Positions 44,134-51,184 of a stretch of 64,000 bases of DNA are shown in pieces. A model generated the notes under the pieces. It was not told where the DNA came from, did no database searches, and saw only the letters and a program-made list of their open reading frames with translations. This DNA comes from G020348385 sp964410125 (lineage in GTDB: Bacteria; Acidobacteriota; Aminicenantia; Aminicenantales; Aminicenantaceae), in the NCBI GenBank assembly GCA_964410125.1, contig CAYPGQ010000010.1, positions 16,302-80,301 of the forward strand, given 5' to 3'. Position 1 is the stretch's first letter. Each line of letters starts with the position of its first letter. A program made the translations under genes and the position numbers.

Positions 44134-45531
44134 ATGAAATTAATAAGAATTTTGCTCCTTTTGGTTTTGATCCTTTTTCTAGCCCCTTTTGAGACAGATG
44201 CTTCCTTTGGCCTGAAAATCGAACCATGTTACATAGAAGAATTGGGAGAAGAAGTGCTGTGCGGCACCTATGAGGTAATGGAAAACCGTAAGGTTAGGAA
44301 GGGCGCTAAAATCAGATTGAATTTTATCATCCTGCCGGCATGGACAACTGATCCGGCTCCTGATCCCGTGTTTATTTTTTCTGGCGGCCCCGGTCAAGGT
44401 TCAGCAGATATGGCGAAGTATTATGCGTGGGATTATGAGAAACTCCGGTGGGAACGGGATATCGTTCTCGTCGATCAGAGGGGCACCGGACAATCCAACC
44501 CTCTCCATTGCCAGAGAATCGGAGACCCGAAAAACGCACAAACTTATCTCCAAGACATGTTCCCCGAGGATTATGTCAAGAATTGCAGAAAAGAACTGGA
44601 ACAAAAGGCCAATCTCAGGCACTACGACAGCACGACAGCCATGCAGGATATCGATGAGCTGCGCGCTGCACTGGGTTATGAACGGATCAACATCATTGGT
44701 AGTTCCTATGGATCCTATACAGGAATCGTCTACATTAAGTATTTTCCAGAAACAGTAAGAACGGCATTCTTCAGCTTTATCGCCATGCCCAACTGGACAT
44801 ATTCCGGTTCGATCGCCCCCAACACTGAGGTTGCATTGGAGCGGTTACTCTCAGACTGTGCTCTCGATCCCGACTGTACTTCCGATTATCCGCTTTTGCG
44901 TCAGCAGCTCGGCCAGGTTTTGGATCGACTCAAACAAGGACCGGCTTCGGCCTGGATCATCAATCCCATCACAGGCGACCCCGAGAATGTGGTTTTTACT
45001 TACAACAATTTTATCCACGGCGTGAGAAGCATGCTCTACAACACGTGGAGATCAAGGTTGATACCGGCCTTTATTCACTGGGCTTCACAAGGTAACTTTT
45101 CTCCGGTCTCAGAGTACACGGCCAATTATCTATATGGGATCAACCGAGATTTAAAGGATGGGATGTTTCTGTGTGTGACATGCACCGAGACCATTCCTTA
45201 CATCAATTATGATGATGCCAGAGCTCAGGCACAAGGCACATTCATGGGAACATATCGTCTGGATCAACAAAAAAATGCCTGTGATTGGTGGGTAAGAGGG
45301 GAACATCCCGCCGATTTTCATGAGATGTATATGATGGATATCCCGACAGTGATCCTCTCAGGCAAGATCGACCCTGTCACACCGCCCCAACATGGTGAGG
45401 AGTTGGCTACATATCTACCAAACAGTCTTCATGCCATTATCCCCAATGCGGGTCACGAATTCGGCACCGTTTGGGAAGATTGTTTCGATGATGTGGTGGC
45501 TCAATTCATATCTCAGGGCTCAGTGGATTGA
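44134..45531 (+). CDS. Exported alpha/beta-hydrolase, TAP-like peptidase (ends at an in-frame TGA)
   Basis: Serine exopeptidase of the S33 tripeptidyl-aminopeptidase/proline-iminopeptidase type; 465 aa up to TGA, with signal peptide (LLLLVLILFLAPFETDA). Oxyanion region 'IFSGGPGQGSADM', 'LVDQRGTGQSN', nucleophile in 'NIIGSSYGSYTG', Asp in 'ILSGKIDPVTPP' and His in 'NAGHEFG'. The C-terminal TAP-like domain seems cut short: the same frame continues after the TGA for 51 codons, starting with LDASC and RPPFV, which is the normal end of these enzymes (see 45529-45687). All catalytic residues lie before the stop, but a cysteine likely used in a disulfide lies after it. Confidence 0.85.
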   Translation: MKLIRILLLLVLILFLAPFETDASFGLKIEPCYIEELGEEVLCGTYEVMENRKVRKGAKIRLNFIILPAWTTDPAPDPVFIFSGGPGQGSADMAKYYAWDYEKLRWERDIVLVDQRGTGQSNPLHCQRIGDPKNAQTYLQDMFPEDYVKNCRKELEQKANLRHYDSTTAMQDIDELRAALGYERINIIGSSYGSYTGIVYIKYFPETVRTAFFSFIAMPNWTYSGSIAPNTEVALERLLSDCALDPDCTSDYPLLRQQLGQVLDRLKQGPASAWIINPITGDPENVVFTYNNFIHGVRSMLYNTWRSRLIPAFIHWASQGNFSPVSEYTANYLYGINRDLKDGMFLCVTCTETIPYINYDDARAQAQGTFMGTYRLDQQKNACDWWVRGEHPADFHEMYMMDIPTVILSGKIDPVTPPQHGEELATYLPNSLHAIIPNAGHEFGTVWEDCFDDVVAQFISQGSVD

Positions 45532-45687
45532 CTGGATGCCTCCTGTGTCGGTCAGCATATTCGCCCTCCCTTTGTTTCATGGAGGGACTACGAAGCAGAA
45601 AACGGCGAGCAATTATCCAGAGACTTGAAAAGTCTCGTCAAATCCAAACGCCAGAAAATCGGCAAGCAAAAAGCTCTACGCAAGTAG
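45529..45687 (+). other. In-frame continuation of the TAP-like peptidase past TGA
   Basis: TGA at 45529-45531 follows 'ISQGSVD'; without a frame change the next 51 codons read 'LDASCVGQHIRPPFV...' to TAG at 45685-45687. Family members typically have a 'GS..GLD.SC....RPPF' ending, so the TGA stands where Gly (GGA) is expected, one base change away. The last residues are Lys/Arg-rich. It is most simply a nonsense mutation or a sequence error; no selenocysteine signal was recognised. Confidence 0.75.
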
Positions 45688-45740
45688 TCAGGCACTGATT
45701 TAAAATTCCTGAAGTTTGTGGTAGTATCTTTTTAATTTCC

Positions 45741-46436
45741 ATGGCTGCTTGGATCTATGTATCCGCCATTATAGCCCCTGCATTGGTTTGGATCGTCTAT
45801 TTTCATTACAAGGACCGGTTTCAACCCGAACCATGGCGCAACCTGGGATTGACCTATCTCCTCGGATTGGTGACCGCATTCGCTTGTGTGAATTTTTTCA
45901 AGCTCCTCCCCTATTTGGGAATCCCCGAAGATCCAAGCGTTTTGATGGAAGCCCACGGATGGCCTTTTTTGATCTACAGCATCGGCATCACCGGGATCGT
46001 CGAAGAATTTTTCAAGCTACTTCCCTTCTTGATCGTTGTGCTCCGGCTCAAAGATTTCAACGAAAAAATCGACGGGATCGTTTATGCCTCGGTCATTGCC
46101 TTGGGATTCGCCAGCTACGAAAATGCCAGGTATCTGGCCTACATGGAAGGATTCGAGCTTTTCGGCCGCGCCATCGCTTCTCCCCTGACCCACACCATCT
46201 TTTCCTCCATCTGGGGTTACACTGTCGGAGTCGCACACATGAGGCACAAATCTGTTACTGCCGCATCTTTGAAAGGCCTGGCACTTGCTGCTATTGTCCA
46301 TGGGTTGTTCAACTTTTTCACCACATCCTCAGCGTTCAGGATCATATCATCGCTTCTGATCCTGGTAATCTGGATCTGGCGGATCAGGATCATGGAAAAG
46401 CTTAGATCTGCACCTCATACACAGCTGGAATCTTAG
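45741..46436 (+). CDS. PrsW-family intramembrane protease
   Basis: 231-aa polytopic membrane protein with about seven to eight helices. The glutamate motif 'GIVEEFFKLLPF' (EExxK), 'GFASYENARYL' and histidines in 'SPLTHTIFSSIWGYTVG' and 'AIVHGLFNFF' match the PrsW/CPBP-type glutamic protease group that cleaves anti-sigma factors or other membrane proteins. No convincing Shine-Dalgarno is seen before the ATG at 45741. Its 3' end overlaps the convergent GNAT gene by 35 bp. Confidence 0.9.
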   Translation: MAAWIYVSAIIAPALVWIVYFHYKDRFQPEPWRNLGLTYLLGLVTAFACVNFFKLLPYLGIPEDPSVLMEAHGWPFLIYSIGITGIVEEFFKLLPFLIVVLRLKDFNEKIDGIVYASVIALGFASYENARYLAYMEGFELFGRAIASPLTHTIFSSIWGYTVGVAHMRHKSVTAASLKGLALAAIVHGLFNFFTTSSAFRIISSLLILVIWIWRIRIMEKLRSAPHTQLES

Positions 46437-47460
46437 CAAGCTCAATATCCTTATTAAAGGTCCATGCGACCAAGTTCACATACCGGAAATACGGGAAAAA
46501 GCGGTTGCGGTACAAGGGCTCCATCGGATAATACTTCCGTATCCATTCAACAGCACCCAAACAACCGGCATCCTGGATATAGTAAAGGAAAGCTTCCACG
46601 AACCGTCTCCGTTCACGGCTGGAAAGCGCAGGGTATGCCACATGATTGATCCATGCCCAACGCTCTTGAGTTTTTCCCAGATGGTCGTGATAGATAAAAT
46701 TAATCAGGCCTTCCACCCTTCCTTCCTTCTCGTACACCAATGTCTGCGAAACATCCGGATAATCGAGTTCTATCCCCAGATCCTTGCGGTTCCAAACCAA
46801 AGCCAGCCTAATTTTTCCTGCGTATTGGTTGAGCAGAGCTAAACAGCGATCTAGATCTTCTGCCCGGTATTCCCGAATAGGAACAGAATCCCGTTTTTTA
46901 GGGGCTCTCTGAGCGCCGATGATCCTGATCGCCGCCTTCTCCCATGTTTTCAGCCCCTCCGATGCGGCAGCCTGGTTTAGGTCAAGTACCCGGGCTATCA
47001 CATAATTGCGTCTGAGCCACTGGACAGGATTCCCGGTCGCCTCCAGCTTTTTGACCAATTGGGTGGACCGATGCCCTTTTTCCAGGGTATAAATCGAGAG
47101 ATCGTATTGAGCCTTTTTGTTGAGTTCGAGCGCCTTATCGACTAGAGCTTGAGCAATTCCTTGGCGGAGGAGTTCTTTTCTGGTGACCAAAAGACAGGTG
47201 TAAACACCTTTGTAAATTTTCCCATCTATGCTGAAACGGCGGGGCACATTGGCTAAAAAAGAAACGATCTCATCACCCCGATAGGCTGCGATCAAATGTT
47301 CCTTATCCTCGATCCGGTCAAACACAAACCTCAAAAATTCTGGGCGATAGAAGTTGGGAAAGGACTCTATCCCGTATTCATTCCTCCAGGCAGAATGGGC
47401 CATCTTCTCCAGCCCTTCCAGGTCCCCCCTAAAGGCTTCGATGTTTATTCCAGAAAGCAT
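46402..47460 (-). CDS. GNAT-family N-acyltransferase
   Basis: 352 aa; the N-terminal 150 residues are a GNAT fold with 'KGVYTCLLVTRKELLRQGIAQALVDKALE' holding the acetyl-CoA pyrophosphate loop (R-x-x-G-I-A). The C-terminal half ('WAWINHVAYPALSSRERRRF') is probably a second GNAT-like domain, as in tandem FemAB/Eis-like acyltransferases. Substrate unknown. It converges on the PrsW gene with a 35-bp overlap. A dispersed repeat unit lies just upstream at 47488-47511. Confidence 0.8.
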   Translation of the reverse strand: MLSGINIEAFRGDLEGLEKMAHSAWRNEYGIESFPNFYRPEFLRFVFDRIEDKEHLIAAYRGDEIVSFLANVPRRFSIDGKIYKGVYTCLLVTRKELLRQGIAQALVDKALELNKKAQYDLSIYTLEKGHRSTQLVKKLEATGNPVQWLRRNYVIARVLDLNQAAASEGLKTWEKAAIRIIGAQRAPKKRDSVPIREYRAEDLDRCLALLNQYAGKIRLALVWNRKDLGIELDYPDVSQTLVYEKEGRVEGLINFIYHDHLGKTQERWAWINHVAYPALSSRERRRFVEAFLYYIQDAGCLGAVEWIRKYYPMEPLYRNRFFPYFRYVNLVAWTFNKDIELAKIPAVYEVQI

Positions 47461-47487
47461 ATCCCTTCCTTTTCCAAACTGGGATCA

Positions 47488-47511
47488 AACCTTGACATTG
47501 GACAAAATACA
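47488..47511. repeat. Copy of a dispersed repeat containing TTGACATTGGAC
   Basis: GGGATCAAACCTTGACATTG and following bases occur here and, with one or two changes, at 50997-51020 (direct) and about 51073-51096 (inverted). The recurrence in two intergenic gaps suggests a REP-like unit; it could also serve as a -35 box because of its TTGACA core. Confidence 0.6.
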
Positions 47512-47532
47512 TAACGAAATACTATCATTCGC

Positions 47533-48033
47533 TCACACAAATGGGAGATAGCGCATAGTATTTCCGCTCCAAGCTATAAACTTTTCAAAATCCGGAAAAG
47601 AAATGCCGACCGTCGCTGTGTTCACGTTGGGATGGAAATTAACCGCTTCAGCTTTTTTTAGGTCTTCATCGATAACGACCTGCACCAGATTCTCGCTGTC
47701 ATTGATCAACCCAAATGCCGAGACAGCACCTGTTTCCAAACCCAAATACCTCATCAGCCTTTTTTCGGAGGCAAAGCTCAACCGGTCCTCCCCTAAAAGT
47801 TTATTTAGGGATTTGAGATCCGCTACTTTGGCGGCCTCTAGGATCACCAAATAATGGCGGTTCCCCTTTTTATTTCGCAAAAAAAGGTTCTTACAATGGG
47901 CCCCGGTGATTTGCGTCCAGTGTTTCCCGGCTTCCTCGACAGTAAAAACGGGTGGATGTTCATGCCGGGTGTAGGGAATCCCGAGCTCATCCAGGACCAC
48001 GTATACCCTTTCTTCTTTTTCGGATAATCCCAT
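47533..48033 (-). CDS. Prolyl-tRNA editing protein ProX (YbaK/EbsC domain)
   Basis: 166-aa free-standing deacylase that removes Ala mischarged on tRNA-Pro. Pattern: 'YTRHEHPPVFTVEEAGKHW', 'GAHCKNLFLRNKKG' with the conserved Lys-Asn, 'FASEKRLMRYLGLETGAVSAFGL', and the C-terminal 'NFHPNVNTATVGIS'. These motifs fit the ProXp-ala/PrdX type better than YbaK. It follows the lipoprotein gene by 11 bp on the same strand. Confidence 0.92.
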   Translation of the reverse strand: MGLSEKEERVYVVLDELGIPYTRHEHPPVFTVEEAGKHWTQITGAHCKNLFLRNKKGNRHYLVILEAAKVADLKSLNKLLGEDRLSFASEKRLMRYLGLETGAVSAFGLINDSENLVQVVIDEDLKKAEAVNFHPNVNTATVGISFPDFEKFIAWSGNTMRYLPFV

Positions 48034-48044
48034 CTGCCTCCTCC

Positions 48045-48545
48045 CTAATTCACAACAAACGCGGCATCCAACTCTCGCACTTTCTCGACAATTTGGTCAG
48101 ACAGCTTATTCACAGAATTCATATGTTTAACCATATCGTCCCGCGGATCCATAGCGAGATCATGCAATTGCACATAGATCTCATAAAGCTCATCCAATCT
48201 TTTGTATGTCTCTTCAAATCTCGAGGGGGGATCTTTCAACTCGTCCAGGAGATTCTCTATCATCGCCTTATGTTCGGCCATTGTGGCTTTGTTCTGTTTC
48301 GTTTCCGGACCCAACAGCTGAGCTACCGCCGTTGCAAAGTCGATTTCCGACACTTTGGCATATTCCCAGACTGCTTGGTAGGCTTTGGACTGGCTGACAC
48401 AAGCATAGGCTTGTTGGGCAATCAACTCTCCCAGGCCCTGCGCTTTGATCTTATACTTCTGCACTTCCTGTGCGCGATTGCTGCATCCTGAAATTAATCC
48501 AAAGGCAAGAGAAATAAACGCAAATGAGACAAGACATTTTTTCAT
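48045..48545 (-). CDS. Hypothetical lipoprotein, 166 aa
   Basis: Signal peptide with lipobox 'LISGCS' (Cys21), then an all-helical, charged chain ('YKRLDELYEIYVQLHDLAMD'), perhaps a helical bundle anchored in the membrane. No family recognised. The ATG overlaps the stop of the upstream glycosidase-like gene as ATGA, so translation is probably coupled. ProX follows 11 bp later. Confidence 0.72.
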   Translation of the reverse strand: MKKCLVSFAFISLAFGLISGCSNRAQEVQKYKIKAQGLGELIAQQAYACVSQSKAYQAVWEYAKVSEIDFATAVAQLLGPETKQNKATMAEHKAMIENLLDELKDPPSRFEETYKRLDELYEIYVQLHDLAMDPRDDMVKHMNSVNKLSDQIVEKVRELDAAFVVN

Positions 48546-50143
48546 GGATTCCTCCTGGTTTTATTCAGTTGGATCTTGACAGAAACGTCTCCAAAAACTT
48601 CAGCGCTAAAATCCACATACGGGCTCTTCTCGACCAGTCTGTTCTGATATTCGGTATCTTTACCCCCCACTTTCACAGATTCTGCCTTAAAATCTCTGGG
48701 AAGTAAAACATGGAACAAAATTTCAGATTGAGATGACTGGACGTCGAGACAGATCTGATCTCCCACATGCTGGAAAGAATAGGCTATTTTTTCACCCGAA
48801 CATTTATAAGCAACTTGGACTTCGGTCTCATCTACTTCTGCTGCCACCCAACGGGGAGAAATCTGAACATTTTGGTAGAGGCAAAGCCTGTCTTCCACAC
48901 CAGCCAATCCTTCCAAAAAGGCATAGAGCATTGCACTCGAACCCCAAGCATCCGAGGGAGACGCTTCCGGACTGGTGCTCGTCTCCACACTCGAGGGTGT
49001 CCCATCAGGAAAGTACCAGAGGTATGTTTTTCCTGTATCGGCTATCATCTTGTAATAACGGTTCAAGATATCCACACCATAGGCTTCATAACCATGTTCG
49101 AAGGCCGCCTTGGCCAACTCCCCGCCCACAAGTGGCATGATGCCTCCATTGATGTACGCCCCACCGACCAATTTCTCATCGCCGAAAACGCCGTCCGGGA
49201 AAGGAGGGTCGATCGAGAACCACTCGGCAAAAGCCGGTGAGTTTTCCTTTCGTTTCAGATACTCCTTGATAATCGATACGGCCTGTTCATGCGACGCGAT
49301 CCCACGGTTGATAGCCATCGGGTTGCTTAAACTCAATTGTTCGGCTTCATCGACTCCTGGGATTTCGACCGGGGTGATCTTCACAAAATGGGTGTAAAAC
49401 CTTCCATTCCAGCAAGTTTTGTTCATTTGAATCTTTAAATCTTGAGCACGTTTTTCCCAGTACTCTGCTCGGCTCCGATTGTTGAAATGGGCGTACATAA
49501 GAGCCAAAATGCGAAATGCTTCATAATAACCGCTGTTGTCCCCGTGCATGATTCCCCAGTTGGTGTCCTCTGTTATCTGAAACTGGAGCCAGTCATGGGA
49601 ACCCCCTGTGTAGGCAAAGTCCCACGTGTCTATGGTGTAGGCTCTTTTCACAAGTTGCCTGTTCTCATCCCAACGCCAGGGATGGGACAAGATGTACTGC
49701 AAAGCCTTTTCCAGGTTCGGCAAAAGCTTCAACAACCACCGGCCATCCCCTGTGGCTTGCCATGTGAGAAAACAGGCTTTAACAAATCTGTATTCCACAT
49801 CCGCTTCCACAGGCACCCGCACATATTTGGTCCAGTTTTCCCTCTCACAGGGAAGTTTTTCGGGAAATGTCGTGACGTAGTCAAAGATGCGCCCGTTTTG
49901 CGCTTGAGTTTCGGCAAAGTGTTCGATCAGACTCTTGAGGTCTGATTGGGAATACTTCAACCCCCGGAGCATATCGCTGTAATCTCTGATCCAGAAAGAT
50001 TTGGTATCGGGAGTGCGGTATCCTCTGATTTTTTTCCCGTCGATCACGATGTCTAGAGCATTTTTTTCGAGGAAGGATTGGATTTTCGGAAAAAAATGGT
50101 CGAATTCCGGCCGGCCGGTTTTGACAAAGGTCTGCTCGCCCAT
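48542..50143 (-). CDS. (alpha/alpha)6-barrel glycosidase-like protein
   Basis: 533 aa from the ATG at 50143. Helical-toroid features: 'SFWIRDYSDMLRGLKY', 'YTIDTWDFAYTGGSHDW', 'GDNSGYYEAFRILALMYAH', 'YINGGIMPLVGGELAKAAFEHG' and 'DAWGSSAMLYAFLEGLAG', then a beta-sandwich tail. The Asp and Glu/Trp-rich loops resemble six-hairpin glycosidases (GH63, glucoamylase or debranching type), but the family is not settled. No signal peptide at this start. The frame is open to 50272; a TTG at 50182 is an alternative, and no Shine-Dalgarno decides. Directly after the HpcH aldolase gene and overlapping the lipoprotein start. Confidence 0.65.
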   Translation of the reverse strand: MGEQTFVKTGRPEFDHFFPKIQSFLEKNALDIVIDGKKIRGYRTPDTKSFWIRDYSDMLRGLKYSQSDLKSLIEHFAETQAQNGRIFDYVTTFPEKLPCERENWTKYVRVPVEADVEYRFVKACFLTWQATGDGRWLLKLLPNLEKALQYILSHPWRWDENRQLVKRAYTIDTWDFAYTGGSHDWLQFQITEDTNWGIMHGDNSGYYEAFRILALMYAHFNNRSRAEYWEKRAQDLKIQMNKTCWNGRFYTHFVKITPVEIPGVDEAEQLSLSNPMAINRGIASHEQAVSIIKEYLKRKENSPAFAEWFSIDPPFPDGVFGDEKLVGGAYINGGIMPLVGGELAKAAFEHGYEAYGVDILNRYYKMIADTGKTYLWYFPDGTPSSVETSTSPEASPSDAWGSSAMLYAFLEGLAGVEDRLCLYQNVQISPRWVAAEVDETEVQVAYKCSGEKIAYSFQHVGDQICLDVQSSQSEILFHVLLPRDFKAESVKVGGKDTEYQNRLVEKSPYVDFSAEVFGDVSVKIQLNKTRRNP

Positions 50144-50201
50144 TTTGTGCAAACATACCACCAAACCTGGGCTGAATTCAAGGCAAAGCAGCAATCCCGC
50201 T

Positions 50202-50954
50202 TTATTTTCGAAGGGCGTGGAGGGTCTGTTGAACAGATTTGGAAACGTGAGAAGTATCCATACCGATCGCAACGAGTGAATAGCCGATTTCTATGTAGGG
50301 ATTTACTTCTTCAGCATCCACGCCGAATATCCCTGTTACAATACCTGCTTTGGAACAGATGGTCCGCACATGCTGAATTATTCCATAAACTTCCGGGTCT
50401 TTCACTTTGCCGAGCTTGCCGATGCTGCCGGAAAGATCGTACGGCCCGACAAAAATCATTTTTAGCCCCTTGACTTTCACGATCGCCTCTAAGTTGGCAA
50501 CAGCATCGATATGTTCCACCTGCGGGACTATGGCAATCGTATCATTGGCTTTTTCCATGTATTCCTGGAGGTTTAAGCCATAATCTTGAGCCCTGGATAT
50601 TCCAACACTCCGTGTCCCTTCTGGCGGATATTTGCTCCATTGTAGAATTTTTTCGACTTCCTCGGGAGTGTTCACGTGCGGGACAATAATTCCCGCAGGA
50701 CCGCTTTCGAGAACTTTTTTGATCCAGGCTTCATCCATGGTCGGAACCCGGACCAAACAGGGAAATTCTTCCCCGACAGCCTGGAGAATTCTTTGCACAT
50801 CTTTCACACCGAGGGAAGTGTGTTCCATGTCGATGAACAACCAGTCAAACCCAGCCCGGGAAAGCAGTTCTGCCATTTCGGGAGATGGCAATGTCACAAT
50901 CGTTCCCAGCAACAAATCGTTGTTTCTCAGTCGATGCAGAAAAGTTTCTTTCAA
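50202..50954 (-). CDS. HpcH/HpaI-family aldolase
   Basis: 250-aa class II (metal) aldolase cleaving a 2-keto-3-deoxy acid to pyruvate and an aldehyde. Family pattern: 'FDWLFIDMEHTSLGV', 'VRVPTMDEAWIKKVLESGPAGIIVPHV', the divalent-metal Glu in 'IAIVPQVEHIDAV', and 'MIFVGPYDLSGSIG'. The best match by feel is the KDO/2-keto-3-deoxy-L-rhamnonate aldolase (YfaU/GarL) group. SD GGAGG lies 5 nt before the ATG. It heads a group with the glycosidase-like protein, lipoprotein and ProX. Confidence 0.88.
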   Translation of the reverse strand: MKETFLHRLRNNDLLLGTIVTLPSPEMAELLSRAGFDWLFIDMEHTSLGVKDVQRILQAVGEEFPCLVRVPTMDEAWIKKVLESGPAGIIVPHVNTPEEVEKILQWSKYPPEGTRSVGISRAQDYGLNLQEYMEKANDTIAIVPQVEHIDAVANLEAIVKVKGLKMIFVGPYDLSGSIGKLGKVKDPEVYGIIQHVRTICSKAGIVTGIFGVDAEEVNPYIEIGYSLVAIGMDTSHVSKSVQQTLHALRK

Positions 50955-50965
50955 GTTTCCTCCTA

Positions 50966-51131
50966 AAAAGGGGACGGTTCTATTTTTTCATTTAAGGGAT
51001 CAAACATTGACATTGGACACTTTATAAAAAAGAAAGAAAAACCTCAATGAAGTAAGAATAATGGCCTTAAAATTATCCAATGTCAAGGTTTGCCCCCATT
51101 TTTTAAAAAAAATAGAACCGTCCCCTTTTTG
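50966..51131. mobile_element. MITE-like element with 24-bp perfect terminal inverted repeats
   Basis: 166 bp between divergent genes. Ends 50966-50989 and 51108-51131 are perfect inverted copies (AAAAAGGGGACGGTTCTATT and on). Inside, a second inverted pair of the TTGACATTGG repeat (50997-51020 against about 51073-51096) forms an inner stem. Too short for a transposase. Similar GGGGACA-type ends flank the element at 59692-59870. Such nested palindromes are typical of non-autonomous, REP/RAYT-like or MITE sequences. Confidence 0.75.
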
Positions 51132-51132
51132 T

Positions 51133-51161
51133 TGACATTGGGACCGATCCGAAGTAAAAAA
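51133..51161 (+). promoter_or_regulatory. Sigma-70 promoter for the SLC5 symporter
   Basis: TTGACA at 51133-51138, 17-nt spacer, TAAAAA at 51156-51161, 24 bp before the start at 51185. The TTGACATTGG around the -35 box matches the core of the dispersed repeat, right beside the MITE-like element. Confidence 0.5.
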
Positions 51162-51184
51162 CTAGGGATTGGAGCGTTGAACGA

